Shown: positions 33,632 through 43,694, counted from the first letter of the stretch. The stretch is DNA of 64,000 nt from UBA1738 sp964388835 (GCA_964388835.1 CAYMBZ010000003.1:1-64000); one strand, 5' to 3'. Made by a program: numbers and translations. Notes: generated by a model from the letters alone, not told the origin.

Positions 33632-36163
33632 ATGGACAACAGATTGATTGAAAATTTAAGCGGTGCGTGTCACAATTACATAGCGCCGTTTTTGTGGCTT
33701 CACAATGAGGCTGACAAATATATAGTGCAGGAAATTGACAGAATATACAACTGCGGTATCCGCTCGGTGTGCCTTGAATCAAGAACACATGAGGAGTTTT
33801 GCCGCGAAGATTGGTGGTCTGACGTACAGCTGATTTTTGGCGAATGTAAAAAACGCAGAATGAATGTATGGATTTTGGATGATAAGCATTTTCCATCAGG
33901 CTACGCGAACGGCATATTTGCCGAAAAACGCAAGGATTTGCAGGCTTTCGGCATAACCGAACATCATATTGACGTTGCGGGACCTATTAAGGACGGATCT
34001 GCAATGGCGGAAATTCATTTGACGTCGGATGAAGATGAATTTGTTGCGGTAGTTGCGATGAAGCATATACCGGGTTCGGAACGCTATAGCGAAGTGATTG
34101 ACATAACCGACGGTTTGTCCGACGGAATGGTGTATTTTGATTTGCCGGAGGGCGTGTGGAGAATTGCATTTTTGATAAAGACAAAGTCGGGGAAAAACGA
34201 ATGGAGTCTTGATTTCTGCGATATGCTGAGCAGTGAGGCAACAGATTTGTTTATCGAAGAGGTTTACGAGGCGCATTACAAGCATTTTGCTGAGTATTTC
34301 GGCAATACTTTCCTCGGATTTTTCTCGGATGAACCGAGCTTTTTGAACAATACCGCAGCAAGTGACGGTTTTCAAACAAACATGGGCGAGATGTTCTCGC
34401 ATTATCCGTGGCACGATAATTTAAAGAATATTTTTGCGCAAAAGCCGGAAAGACTTGCGGGTCTTTGGTTTGACATAGACGGAGTGTCTGAGGCGACAAG
34501 ATATGAATACATGGACACTATCACCAAAGAATATCAAAAGAACTTTGCGGACAAAATCGGAGATTGGTGCCGCAAACATGGAATTATGTATATCGGGCAC
34601 GTGATTGAGGACAATAATACTCACATGTCAACAGGTAACGGAGCGGGACACTATTTCAGAGCATTAAACGGTCAAGATATGTCGGGAGTGGATGTTGTGC
34701 TTCACCAGATTGTTCCGGGGCTTACCGAGTGTGCAAGCGCGGGATACGTGTGCTACAAGCATATGAACAACAAATTCTTCAACTATTATCTTGCAAAACT
34801 GGGTTCATCGGCAGCACATATCGACCCGAAGAAAAAGGGACGTGCAATGTGCGAAATTTTCGGCGCATACGGCTGGGCAGAGGGAACAAAGATGATGAAA
34901 TATCTTATGGACCACATGCTTGTGCGCGGTATTAATTATTTCGTGCCGCATGCCTTTTCACCGAAACCAAACGATACCGATTGTCCGCCAAACTTCTATG
35001 ATACCGGCAGAAATCCGCAGTACAAATTTTTCGGAAATAACATGAATTATTTGAATAACACCGCTCATATGCTCTCGGGCGGCATACATGTGCCAACTTG
35101 TGCAATTTTATATGATGCGGAGAATAATTGGACAGGTGAGAGAATAATGCCTCTTGAGGCGGTCGCAAAGGAGCTTTACGACGGACTTTACGATTATGAT
35201 ATAATTCCTGCGGACTATCTTGATAAAATCAAGGACAGCACGCTGAACGGCGAAAAATACAATGTACTTTTCGTACCCTATTCCGATACAATGCCAAATG
35301 GGGTAAAAAACGCTTTAAAAAATGCGGATGTCAAGGTGGTTGCCGTTTCTCCGGACGGGGATTGCGAAGAGTTTGCCGGTGTGCGATTGGATGAAATTTG
35401 CGGATATATGGCGAAAAACGGCTTTGCGGATGTGAAGAGCGATTACAGCGGAAGCAGTCTCAGATATTATCACTATAAAAGAGATAATGCGGATATTTAT
35501 ATGTTCGTTAATGAGGATATACACAACACAATCGATACAAAACTCAGCATTTCAGCCTTTAGCGGCGGTGAATATGTTGAATATGACAGCTTTGAGAATA
35601 AAGCAGTGGTTAAGAGTGCCGAGGCTGATAATGTGAGAATTTCTCTTCCGCCCTATCATTCGCTGCTTCTGGTGTTCGGTGATGTGAACACAGATAGCAT
35701 AGAAAGATATTCAGAAAGCGGTTACGGCGCTCTGACAGAAATTAAGCCGGAATTTAAAATCAGCCTTGCAGAGCGCAATGCGGAGAATTTTGAGGAATAT
35801 CGAACAACGGATAAACTGTTTAATGTGACAGGCAGGGGCGAAAAGCCGCATTTTTCGGGTCATATCAAATATGAAGCGGAAATCGAACTTGAAACTGAGG
35901 ATATTGTCCTTGATTTGGGATATGTGGGCGAAGTTGCTGAGCTGTATGTAAACGGAAGAAAAATCGGCGAAAAACAAATTCCGCCATATCGCTTCGACAT
36001 ACCGGCGGAAGCACTTTGCGGAAAAAACGAGCTGACAGTTGTTGTGTCCAATCATAACGGTTATGCAGTTCGCGATATGTTCTCGCAGTATTTGATGTTT
36101 GAGCCGTCGGGACTTTTGGGACCGATTACTCTTCAAAAAAAAGAAAATAAACAAAAAAGATAA
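33632..36163 (+). CDS. Cytoplasmic glycoside hydrolase, GH106-like, 843 aa
   Basis: A large protein without signal peptide, best matched by eye to GH106-type alpha-L-rhamnosidases and related unclassified glycosidases. It has a (beta/alpha)8-like N-terminal half (about residues 20-500) with GFFSDEPSF near residue 230 and GHVIEDNNTH near 325. A middle domain and a C-terminal galactose-binding-like beta-sandwich (about 730-835, with LYVNGRKIGE) follow. The acidic residues in SDEP and IEDN are candidates for catalysis. It has its own promoter, behind the locus A terminator, and ends at a terminator shared with the converging sensor gene of locus B. With the GH78-like enzyme it points to rhamnose-bearing oligosaccharides as the imported substrate. 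The family assignment is the weak point. Confidence 0.6.
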   Translation: MDNRLIENLSGACHNYIAPFLWLHNEADKYIVQEIDRIYNCGIRSVCLESRTHEEFCREDWWSDVQLIFGECKKRRMNVWILDDKHFPSGYANGIFAEKRKDLQAFGITEHHIDVAGPIKDGSAMAEIHLTSDEDEFVAVVAMKHIPGSERYSEVIDITDGLSDGMVYFDLPEGVWRIAFLIKTKSGKNEWSLDFCDMLSSEATDLFIEEVYEAHYKHFAEYFGNTFLGFFSDEPSFLNNTAASDGFQTNMGEMFSHYPWHDNLKNIFAQKPERLAGLWFDIDGVSEATRYEYMDTITKEYQKNFADKIGDWCRKHGIMYIGHVIEDNNTHMSTGNGAGHYFRALNGQDMSGVDVVLHQIVPGLTECASAGYVCYKHMNNKFFNYYLAKLGSSAAHIDPKKKGRAMCEIFGAYGWAEGTKMMKYLMDHMLVRGINYFVPHAFSPKPNDTDCPPNFYDTGRNPQYKFFGNNMNYLNNTAHMLSGGIHVPTCAILYDAENNWTGERIMPLEAVAKELYDGLYDYDIIPADYLDKIKDSTLNGEKYNVLFVPYSDTMPNGVKNALKNADVKVVAVSPDGDCEEFAGVRLDEICGYMAKNGFADVKSDYSGSSLRYYHYKRDNADIYMFVNEDIHNTIDTKLSISAFSGGEYVEYDSFENKAVVKSAEADNVRISLPPYHSLLLVFGDVNTDSIERYSESGYGALTEIKPEFKISLAERNAENFEEYRTTDKLFNVTGRGEKPHFSGHIKYEAEIELETEDIVLDLGYVGEVAELYVNGRKIGEKQIPPYRFDIPAEALCGKNELTVVVSNHNGYAVRDMFSQYLMFEPSGLLGPITLQKKENKQKR

Positions 36164-36170
36164 ATTAAAA

Positions 36171-36228
36171 ATGAACCGCTTCCAAATTGTCGGATTGTTA
36201 GTCTGACATGAGGGCGGCTCATTTTTTT
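36171..36228. terminator. Bidirectional terminator between converging genes
   Basis: ATGAACCGC (36171-36179) pairs with GCGGCTCAT (36214-36222) with one mismatch. An inner imperfect TGTCGGA/TCTGACA stem lies within it. A-rich sequence stands on the left and six T on the right, so it can serve both strands. Confidence 0.7.
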
Positions 36229-36253
36229 GTATGTAGGATTTTAAATCCATTTT

Positions 36254-38512
36254 TTAATTGTTTCGTGTCAGCTTACGGTATGAGTTGGGTGTCATACCGG
36301 TATGCTTTTTAAAGATTCTGTAGAAAGTCTGCTGGCTTGAAAAACCACATTCGGTGTAGATATCCGATACAGTATCATCGGTGTGCGCAAGCAGATGCTT
36401 TGCTTTTGTAACCCTGAGATTTGTAACGTACTCGTGAAAGCCGATATTGCTATTTTGGCTTACAATTGACGAAACATAGGATGCATTGGTATTGAAAGTG
36501 TTTGCGATGAAGTCAAGGGACATTTCGGGCTTACAGTAGTTATCCTCGATGTATCGGACGATAGTGGTTGAAAAATCCTTGGATTCGGAGTCGGCAGCGT
36601 TATTTTTTATCCTTTCCAAAATCAAAAGGATTTCATTTTTTACGTCCTCAACGGGCTTTGAGAGAATATCGTTGAAAATCTCAAAGTCGGTTTTGTTTTC
36701 ATCTGTTTGAATTTTTTTTATTCGCATAGCACGCAGAATAACGCTGAGAATCTGCGTGTAAAGCTGTTTACGCGAGCGAACGCTTATATCTGCGTTTGAC
36801 ACATCGATTTTCTTGAAAATTTCCAGTGCTCGGTCAATATTGGTACTGATAAGGGCACTGTAAAATTCATTTTCATCCGAATCCTTTAATATAAAGGTTA
36901 TATCGTTCTTTTCAATAGTGTTAAAGGTAATCTTATCGGTTGGCTTTTCGGCAAGTTTTAAGTTGGAAAGTGCCTCTTTATGCGCCTTTTTTAATCCCAA
37001 GAGGTCGTGATAAAAACGGCTTGTACCGGTGGAGAAATTAATAACCTCCATGTCATTTTCCAAATACTTGCAAAGTGTTTGGATTATTTCCTTAATTTTT
37101 TCTTCGTTATCCTGATGCTCTGCGTTCAGGATGATATACAACGTTTCGCGTTCACTGGACAGGACAAATGCGTCAAATTCGGTAAGGAACATATCCTTTA
37201 CAATGGTATAAAATCCGCTCTCAATATTCGCGTACTGCGCTGATGTAAATTCGTTGTACAGGGACGATGTGGGCGAAAGCTGAACCACCACCACCGCAAA
37301 GAAATCATGCTTGAAAGGCAGTGATTGCTTGATTATATTCTGCGTATGTTCATCAATGGAATATTCCGTTGAGTTTAGGAAGGTGATAAGATATTTTTCC
37401 TGGGCGTATGGCAGAATATTCATAAGATTGACGTTGGAAGTTTTGAGTTGAAGCGCGATTTGTTCTATATTATTAATGTCAAGTTCACTGTCCGGCGTAA
37501 TAATATCCGAAATTTTTCTAAACGGTGATATAAGCTTGTCGGTGCTCCTTAGTGCCACAAATACCGCAAGGAACAGAAATAAAAGCGTTATGCCTGCCGA
37601 ATACAGGAGAAGTGGGCGCAAAGCCGAAAATATATCGGAAATTGGTATAAGCGCGTAATAGGTGTAGCCGATAAAGCTGTTTGACGTAGAATATTTTACT
37701 ACGGTTGCACTGCCGTTTTGTGGGGTTTTGATGTCAAACATCTGCTTATCCTGCATGAGCTTCATGTACATGCTGTCTGCGGCATCAAAAACCGAGGTCT
37801 CCTCCGAACCAAGGCTGAAAACGTTGCGAGTGTAGTTATTTAATATATACATGTGTGAATTTTTCGTCAGCGGCGTTTTTGCGCTTGTTTCGGTAAATGA
37901 AGAAATGTTCACATTCATAACAATGTAGCTTTTTCTGCGGCTTTCGTAAGGTGCGCGCAAAACAATCGGAATCACATTTGACGTGTTTCCGGCAAAAGAA
38001 AGCTTAGTGGGAAGCAGTATTCGGCTGTTTGTTGAGGTGTAAAACTCAAAGGTTTTCCAATAGCTGTGAGAATATGTTTCATATTTCATTGTATTTTCAA
38101 AGAAATATTCAAAATTGTACTTATTATTATCCATAATTACGGCAGAACGGTCGGTGTCTATTATGTAAATACTGTTTACATAGGATGATGACGCGCAAAG
38201 AGAGTTAAGTCTTGCGGAAATCGCGGAAATATCCTCCGATGTGCCGATGTAATTCTTTTCAACATATTCAGCTATTTCACGTTCGTTATACAAAAATTCC
38301 GCCTGCTTTATTAAAGAAGAAAGTTTTTCTTCATTTAAAGCTGAAATTTGATTAAGGGAAGAAAGAGCATTGTTTTGCAGCTGTGACTTGTTATGGAAAA
38401 AGTTGACCGCAATAACCAAAATCAAGGACAGAGCGACAACCAGCGAAGGTATAATTATGGTAAAGAAAAAAGAACGATATGCGCGATTTGAACGCGTATG
38501 CTGATTGAACAT
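36254..38512 (-). CDS. Membrane-anchored AraC-type sensor regulator, locus B, 752 aa
   Basis: A paralog of the 742-residue sensor at 7585-9813 with the same layout. It has a membrane helix at about residues 15-35 (FFFTIIIPSLVVALSLILV), an extracellular Cache-like region (about 40-290) and a second membrane helix at about 295-315 (LLLYSAGITLLFLFLAVFV). A cytoplasmic linker and a C-terminal AraC DNA-binding domain (about 650-752, ending GMTPNSYRKL) follow. The start at 38512 has GGGAGGT upstream. The gene is divergent from the locus B transporter operon, so it very probably senses the locus B ligand outside the cell and activates that operon. The two sensors differ most in the extracellular part, as expected if the loci respond to different glycans. 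Confidence 0.9.
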   Translation of the reverse strand: MFNQHTRSNRAYRSFFFTIIIPSLVVALSLILVIAVNFFHNKSQLQNNALSSLNQISALNEEKLSSLIKQAEFLYNEREIAEYVEKNYIGTSEDISAISARLNSLCASSSYVNSIYIIDTDRSAVIMDNNKYNFEYFFENTMKYETYSHSYWKTFEFYTSTNSRILLPTKLSFAGNTSNVIPIVLRAPYESRRKSYIVMNVNISSFTETSAKTPLTKNSHMYILNNYTRNVFSLGSEETSVFDAADSMYMKLMQDKQMFDIKTPQNGSATVVKYSTSNSFIGYTYYALIPISDIFSALRPLLLYSAGITLLFLFLAVFVALRSTDKLISPFRKISDIITPDSELDINNIEQIALQLKTSNVNLMNILPYAQEKYLITFLNSTEYSIDEHTQNIIKQSLPFKHDFFAVVVVQLSPTSSLYNEFTSAQYANIESGFYTIVKDMFLTEFDAFVLSSERETLYIILNAEHQDNEEKIKEIIQTLCKYLENDMEVINFSTGTSRFYHDLLGLKKAHKEALSNLKLAEKPTDKITFNTIEKNDITFILKDSDENEFYSALISTNIDRALEIFKKIDVSNADISVRSRKQLYTQILSVILRAMRIKKIQTDENKTDFEIFNDILSKPVEDVKNEILLILERIKNNAADSESKDFSTTIVRYIEDNYCKPEMSLDFIANTFNTNASYVSSIVSQNSNIGFHEYVTNLRVTKAKHLLAHTDDTVSDIYTECGFSSQQTFYRIFKKHTGMTPNSYRKLTRNN

Positions 38513-38680
38513 GCAGTATTACCTCCCGACTTTTGTAAATTTTAATGCGGAAATATCAAAAAAGGTTTAATTTTGACAATTTTCCGCCTTTTGGAAAAAT
38601 GATATATATGCATCAAAATCCATCTCAATAATAATATCATAAAAACGGTGATAAGTCAAGAAAAATAGCGGGGGGGGTAG

Positions 38681-38748
38681 AAATGAGATAACTTCAAAAA
38701 TTGGTAGTTAAAATTTCAAAAGAAATGAGAGAAAGTAAAAAAATGAGA
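38681..38748 (+). promoter_or_regulatory. Direct repeats AAATGAGA upstream of locus B promoter
   Basis: AAATGAGA occurs at 38681-38688, 38723-38730 and 38741-38748. The last copy touches the predicted -35. Spacings of 42 and 18 bp place them on nearly one face of the helix, as expected for AraC-type half sites. The rest of 38513-38819 is AT-rich, with a run of eight G near 38670. Confidence 0.4.
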
Positions 38749-38749
38749 A

Positions 38750-38778
38750 TTTACAAAAGAAAAAGCGTGTGTCATAAT
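38750..38778 (+). promoter_or_regulatory. Predicted promoter of locus B
   Basis: TTTACA (38750-38755), a 17-bp spacer ending in GTGTGT, and CATAAT (38773-38778). The leader is about 35 nt, with GGAGG before the start codon. It is similar in -35 and pre-(-10) sequence to the locus A promoter. Confidence 0.5.
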
Positions 38779-38819
38779 GTTATTGTAAATAAATTGCGAA
38801 AAGCAAGGAGGATTTAATT

Positions 38820-40208
38820 ATGAAAAAATTACTCAAGGTTACAGCACTTGTTATGAGTGCGGTTCTTGCCACTTCGGCACTTGCCGGCTGCGGCGGAAGC
38901 AAAACATCGAACGGAAAGGTTCAGCTTTCGGTAGGAAGTTGGCCGGATAAAACAACCGATGAAAATGGATATGCGGCAAGACAGGAAATTGTTGCCAAGT
39001 TTAATGAACAGTATCCCGATATTGAAATTATTCCGGATACATATGCTTTTTCGGCAGATACTTTCTATGCAAAGGCTGAGGGCGAAACACTTCCTGTTTT
39101 GTATGAGGTGCCTTATACCGAAGCTGAAAAAGTTATCAAATTCGGATATGCTTCCGATATTACCGACGGATTTAAAAATGCGGGATTTTTTGATAATGTA
39201 AATGATTTCGTTATGGATAAAATTTCTTCCGACGGAAAGGTTTACCTGATTCCGAACTCGGTTTATACATTGGGTCTTGCAATGAACATGGAAATAATGA
39301 AGGAAGCGGGCTATGTTGAAGCGGACGGAACACCGAAAGCTCCGAAAACATTTGATGAGCTGACCGAAATGTCTGTCAAGATTAAAGAAAAAACAGGCAA
39401 GCCGGGATTCATTTTTCCGACAACAAACAATGCGGGCGGTTGGTACTTCACGGTTCTCGGTTGGAACTTTGGCGCGGAGTTCATGAAAGAAATCGACGGA
39501 AAGTGGACAGCAACTTTCGATTCCGAGGAATGTGTAAACGCTTTGCAGTGGCTGAAGGATATGAAGTGGAAATACAACACTCTTCCGGAAACTACCCTTA
39601 TCAACAATTCCGACCTTATGAACAACTTCGGAAGCGGAAATGCGGCAATGTGCTTTGCATCCCCGTCTTTCATAAATATGTTCAACAGCCTCGGATTGGA
39701 TAAGAACAGCATCGGATATTCAATCCTTCCGGCAGGTTCTAAGAGACATGTTACCATGATGGGCGGAAGCTATTTTGCACTTGCAAACAATGCAACACCG
39801 GAGCAGATTGATGCCGCATTTAAGTGGCTTGAGTTCAATGGAACAACAATGAACTTGACAGATGAAATCAAGGAAAACATCAGAAAAACATATCAATCAA
39901 CGGCTGATGCGGACAGAATTGTCGGAATTAAGGACATCAATATCTGGAGCGATAATACAGAGTTCGTAAAATATAAGAACGAAGTTATTGACGAGCTGAG
40001 CAATATCGAGCCGAACCATGTTAAACTTTACAACGACAAGGGAAGCATCGAGTTCCAGGGTGAAGAGCCGGTTTGCGCACAGGATTTGTATGCGGCACTT
40101 GATTCCTGCATCCAGGAAGTTTTGACAAACAAAGATGCAGATTGTAAGACTGTTTTGGAAAAAGCAAATGCGGATTTCCAGAGAAACAGCCTTGATTACG
40201 AAAATTAA
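38820..40208 (+). CDS. Sugar ABC transporter solute-binding lipoprotein, locus B
   Basis: A 462-residue CUT1-type extracellular binding protein with a lipoprotein signal and lipobox LAGC (Cys24 lipidated). It is a full-length paralog of the protein at 10180: the two share FNEQYPDIE/FNEIYPDI, FDSEECVNA/FDTEECVNA and the PEQIDAA-KWLEFNG segment near the C-terminal third. It would hand its oligosaccharide to the two permeases that follow. AAGGAGG precedes the ATG. It is the first gene of locus B, divergent from the membrane sensor. Confidence 0.93.
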   Translation: MKKLLKVTALVMSAVLATSALAGCGGSKTSNGKVQLSVGSWPDKTTDENGYAARQEIVAKFNEQYPDIEIIPDTYAFSADTFYAKAEGETLPVLYEVPYTEAEKVIKFGYASDITDGFKNAGFFDNVNDFVMDKISSDGKVYLIPNSVYTLGLAMNMEIMKEAGYVEADGTPKAPKTFDELTEMSVKIKEKTGKPGFIFPTTNNAGGWYFTVLGWNFGAEFMKEIDGKWTATFDSEECVNALQWLKDMKWKYNTLPETTLINNSDLMNNFGSGNAAMCFASPSFINMFNSLGLDKNSIGYSILPAGSKRHVTMMGGSYFALANNATPEQIDAAFKWLEFNGTTMNLTDEIKENIRKTYQSTADADRIVGIKDINIWSDNTEFVKYKNEVIDELSNIEPNHVKLYNDKGSIEFQGEEPVCAQDLYAALDSCIQEVLTNKDADCKTVLEKANADFQRNSLDYEN

Positions 40209-40237
40209 TTAAAATTCATCGAAAGTAAGGAAATAAA

Positions 40238-41158
40238 ATGAAAATACGAGCAATAAAGACTAAAAAGAAGAAAAAACTGTTAGGCTTTACAGGTTCGGAC
40301 GCGGGGGCGTGGCTGTTGCTGCTCCCCTTCGTTATCGGACTGATTGTATTCGGCATTATCCCAAAAGTTCAGGGAATATACTGGTCGTTTTTTAACATGA
40401 ACGGTTATCAGGTAAAGGATTTTGTAGGTCTTGAAAACTATAAACGTGTTGTTACCGACACCGCGTTTGTGCAGACTCTCGGTAATACTTTTAAATATGT
40501 TTTCTGGTCGCTTATCTTGGGATACGGCTTGCCGATAGTTTTGGCGATTTTATTGAACGAAATGGTGAAATTCCGAAATACATTGAGAGTTTTTGTGTAT
40601 TTCCCATGTATCTTGCCCGGAGTGGCAATCAGCATGCTCTGGTATTTTATGTATTATCCGGATGCAAGCGGACTTTTAAACACACTGCTGTCTTATATAG
40701 GCGTTGAGCCTTATGTTTGGCTTCAGGATTCAAGGTGGACAATATTCTTTATTATATTAAGCTCAACATGGAGCGGTGCCGGCGGAACGGCAATTTATTA
40801 CTTCTCGGCTTTGCAAGGCGTAAACCGTGAGCTGTATGAAGCGGCGCTGATTGACGGCGCAGGATTTTTCGCAAGATTGAGAACCGTAACATTCCCGCAT
40901 ATTTCGGGAATTGCACTGCTTTTTGTCGTAAGACAGATTATGTCGGTGTTCTCAATTATGGAACAGCCGATGCAGATGACTGGCGGCGGCCCCAACAATG
41001 CATCGATGTCTTTGGGACTATTGTCGTACAGATACGGATTTGTTAACATTAAGCCGCAGCTTGCCATGGCTGTAGGTGTGATTATGTTCCTTATAATAGG
41101 TGTGGTTACTTGCTTCTATTATATATTGAATAAAAAAGTGGAAGAAAATCAGATGTAA
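40238..41158 (+). CDS. Sugar ABC transporter permease, MalF/LacF type, locus B
   Basis: A 306-residue CUT1 permease with six predicted membrane helices, the ATPase-docking EAA loop from about residue 201 (EAALIDGAGFFARL) and the branch-typical MTGGGPNNASMSLG. It is clearly the counterpart of the locus A gene at 11598, including the lysine-rich N-terminus. It starts 29 nt after the binding-protein gene and is followed 15 nt later by the second permease gene. No ATPase gene is nearby. Confidence 0.94.
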   Translation: MKIRAIKTKKKKKLLGFTGSDAGAWLLLLPFVIGLIVFGIIPKVQGIYWSFFNMNGYQVKDFVGLENYKRVVTDTAFVQTLGNTFKYVFWSLILGYGLPIVLAILLNEMVKFRNTLRVFVYFPCILPGVAISMLWYFMYYPDASGLLNTLLSYIGVEPYVWLQDSRWTIFFIILSSTWSGAGGTAIYYFSALQGVNRELYEAALIDGAGFFARLRTVTFPHISGIALLFVVRQIMSVFSIMEQPMQMTGGGPNNASMSLGLLSYRYGFVNIKPQLAMAVGVIMFLIIGVVTCFYYILNKKVEENQM

Positions 41159-41173
41159 GGAGGTACGCGAAAA

Positions 41174-42049
41174 ATGAAAATGTTTGAAAATATGGATAAA
41201 GGTGTACTGACTACATCGGATATGAAAAAGACGAAATACAAAATTTTATATTTCGCTATGTGCGCATGTATGTTTTTATGGTGCTTGATAATTTTAATCC
41301 CGGTTGTGTGGCTTTGTCTTTCGGGATTTAAGGATGCTTCGGAAGTGTATTCCACATCCTCAAGCTTTTTTCCGAAAACAATCAAGCTGTCAAAAATCAT
41401 TGATGTGTGGAATGAGATGAAATACTATCAGTATTACATAAATACCTTTATATTTGCCGGCGGATGCGTTATTGCGGATGTGGTGATTTCTGGTATTACG
41501 GGATACGTTTTCTCAAGACTTAAGCCAAAGGGAAGCAAGACGCTGTACAACATCTGTTTTGCACTTATGCTTCTTCCGGGAAATATGAGTACGGTGCCGG
41601 TTTATATGCTCATTAAAAATATGGGACTTTTAAACAGCTATGTTCCGATTTGGATGATGTCGGCAATAAATATATTTGACGTGTTCCTCTTTAAGAGCTT
41701 CTTTGACGGAATATCCGAATCATTGATAGAGGCGGCAAAGATTGACGGTGCATCCAACATCAGAATTTTCTGGAAAATAATTATACCGCTGTCTGTTCCT
41801 ATATTTATAGTAGTTGCGGTATTTGCATTTAATGCACAGATGAGCTCATTCTTCTGGCCGTATTTGTTAATACAGGATGACACAAAGACAGTTTTGGGTG
41901 TACAAATATACAAATTAAAAACATCGGCTTATACAATTGACTACCAGATGCTTGCACTTCTGTTCTCAATGATACCGCAGGTTATAATATTTGCGATTTT
42001 CCAGAAACAGATTGTCGGCGGAGTGAATGTCGGTGGAGTGAAAGGATAA
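41174..42049 (+). CDS. Sugar ABC transporter permease, MalG type, locus B
   Basis: A 291-residue second permease subunit with six predicted membrane helices and the EAA loop from about residue 186 (EAAKIDGASNIRIF). It has the same glycine-rich tail as its locus A counterpart (GGVNVGGVKG). AAGGAGG precedes the start. Only 4 nt separate its stop from the start of the short SLH gene, so in locus B the wall-anchored protein is coupled directly to the transporter. In locus A a glycosidase takes that place. Confidence 0.94.
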   Translation: MKMFENMDKGVLTTSDMKKTKYKILYFAMCACMFLWCLIILIPVVWLCLSGFKDASEVYSTSSSFFPKTIKLSKIIDVWNEMKYYQYYINTFIFAGGCVIADVVISGITGYVFSRLKPKGSKTLYNICFALMLLPGNMSTVPVYMLIKNMGLLNSYVPIWMMSAINIFDVFLFKSFFDGISESLIEAAKIDGASNIRIFWKIIIPLSVPIFIVVAVFAFNAQMSSFFWPYLLIQDDTKTVLGVQIYKLKTSAYTIDYQMLALLFSMIPQVIIFAIFQKQIVGGVNVGGVKG

Positions 42050-42053
42050 GATT

Positions 42054-43679
42054 ATGATTAAAAATGTGTTTACGAAATCAGCTTCCGCACTGCTTGCACT
42101 GAGCATGGCGGGAACGGCAACGGCTTTCGCGGATGCGGACAGCGTTTTTATCGGTAGCGGTAATATTGAAATTACCGAGGATTACGGAAGCAGACTTGCG
42201 GACAAAAAGATTACAATTTCCGTAACAGACGGAGATTATGACTACACCGATGCCGCAACGTGGAGTAATCCAAACAGCGCAAAAATTAAATATTTCGGTA
42301 ACGGCGTAACGGATACCGACGGAAAAATCACATTTAATTTGAACCTGACGGATAACGGTATATATAATGTATATCTTGCCTGTGAGGGTGAGACCGAAAT
42401 AAAGGAATACAGAATTGAGTATACCAACCAAGCAAACCACGAAGGTGCGCTTGCATTGTTTAATCAGTATTGTAAAGACCGCGACGAGGCAAGTCTTAAG
42501 AGTCTTCTTGAATCACAAATTGAGGATTTGAGAGTTTATACGGACTTTAATGTAACGGCTGATTTCGGAAATGTGGCAAAGCTTGTAATAGCTCACAGAA
42601 ACGGCTCGGCGGTTGCAATGAGCGGTGATGAAGCAAAGGGACTTTTGGAGGAAGCAATCTGCGCAGACGTCTTAAACAGCGGAGCAATGACCGATGTTGC
42701 GGCGGCGGAAGAATGGCTCGGTATGAAGAATGTGGGAGCTGAAAAATATTATAAAGCTTCAAATTCCGCGGCAATAACTTCCATGATGCGCACAAGTACA
42801 ATCACAAGTATTTCGGATTATGAAAAGCGCTTGACCGAATCAATTTTGACAACCGCAATCAATACAAGTGACGGAACGGCGGTTATTCAAAATATTCTGA
42901 CGGATTTCAAGACAAAGTACGGTATAACAAAAGCTATCACAAACAATTTGTGCTCGGCTATTGCAAATCATGGAAACTTCTCCGATTTTAACGCAGTTTT
43001 AAGCTTCGTTTCATCATATGTTGAGACAGGCTATACACCCGCAGGCGGAGGCGGAGGTGGCGGAAACGGAGGCGGCGGAAACGTTATAGCACCTCCTTCA
43101 TCGTTACAGACAAATCAAAATGTTGAAACAACAATATTCGATGATGTACCGAAGGAACACTGGGCGGCAAATGCCATAAGAGAACTTTATTACAAGAGTA
43201 TCGTTTCGGGAAAAACCGAGACTGAGTTCTGCCCGAACGACAATGTTAAGAGGGAAGAGTTTGTAAAAATGCTTGTTGAAGCGTTCGGCTTCAATCTGGT
43301 AAATGACGGATTTGAACTTGACGACGTTAAGTCGACCGATTGGTATTACGATTCGGTTAAAACGGCATATGCCGCAAGTATCGTAACAGGTACATCGGAA
43401 ACAACTTTCGGTGCGGGACAGCTCATAACAAGACAGGATATGTCGGTTATGATTAAGAATGCACTCGCTATGGCAGATATAACGCTTGAAGCTAAGCAGG
43501 AAGCGATAGAATTTGCGGACGGCGGCAATATTGCCGGATACGCAAAAGAGGCTATTGAATACTTGCAGACGGCGCAGGTTATTTCCGGATATCCGGACAA
43601 TACCTTTAACCCGACCGGTAATGCCACAAGAGCCGAGGCGGCAGGCATTATCTATCGACTTTTAGAGTACATAAAATAG
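42054..43679 (+). CDS. Short SLH-anchored surface protein, locus B, 541 aa
   Basis: A paralog of 24372-26006. It has a signal peptide (about residues 1-26), an Ig-like N-terminal domain (about 30-125), an alpha-helical middle (about 130-320) and a glycine linker (about 330-345). Three SLH domains follow (about 359-541), opening with FDDVPKEHWAANAI and then a second unit with STDWYYDSVK. The SLH units should hold it to the cell wall. It lacks enzymatic motifs. It directly precedes a long SLH gene, as in locus A, so the short-long pair is a conserved unit. The helical middle could display or bind partner proteins. That role is inference. Confidence 0.86.
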   Translation: MIKNVFTKSASALLALSMAGTATAFADADSVFIGSGNIEITEDYGSRLADKKITISVTDGDYDYTDAATWSNPNSAKIKYFGNGVTDTDGKITFNLNLTDNGIYNVYLACEGETEIKEYRIEYTNQANHEGALALFNQYCKDRDEASLKSLLESQIEDLRVYTDFNVTADFGNVAKLVIAHRNGSAVAMSGDEAKGLLEEAICADVLNSGAMTDVAAAEEWLGMKNVGAEKYYKASNSAAITSMMRTSTITSISDYEKRLTESILTTAINTSDGTAVIQNILTDFKTKYGITKAITNNLCSAIANHGNFSDFNAVLSFVSSYVETGYTPAGGGGGGGNGGGGNVIAPPSSLQTNQNVETTIFDDVPKEHWAANAIRELYYKSIVSGKTETEFCPNDNVKREEFVKMLVEAFGFNLVNDGFELDDVKSTDWYYDSVKTAYAASIVTGTSETTFGAGQLITRQDMSVMIKNALAMADITLEAKQEAIEFADGGNIAGYAKEAIEYLQTAQVISGYPDNTFNPTGNATRAEAAGIIYRLLEYIK

Positions 43680-43694
43680 AAAGGATAACAGAGT

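Noticed and set aside
33630..34499. Antisense open frames over the GH106-like gene and other long genes.
   Set aside because: They mirror the coding frame of real genes, lack start signals and have Cys/His/Arg-rich shadow composition.
38667..38680. Run of eight G upstream of locus B as a phase-variable tract.
   Set aside because: It lies far upstream of the predicted promoter, so there is no direct evidence of an effect on expression.
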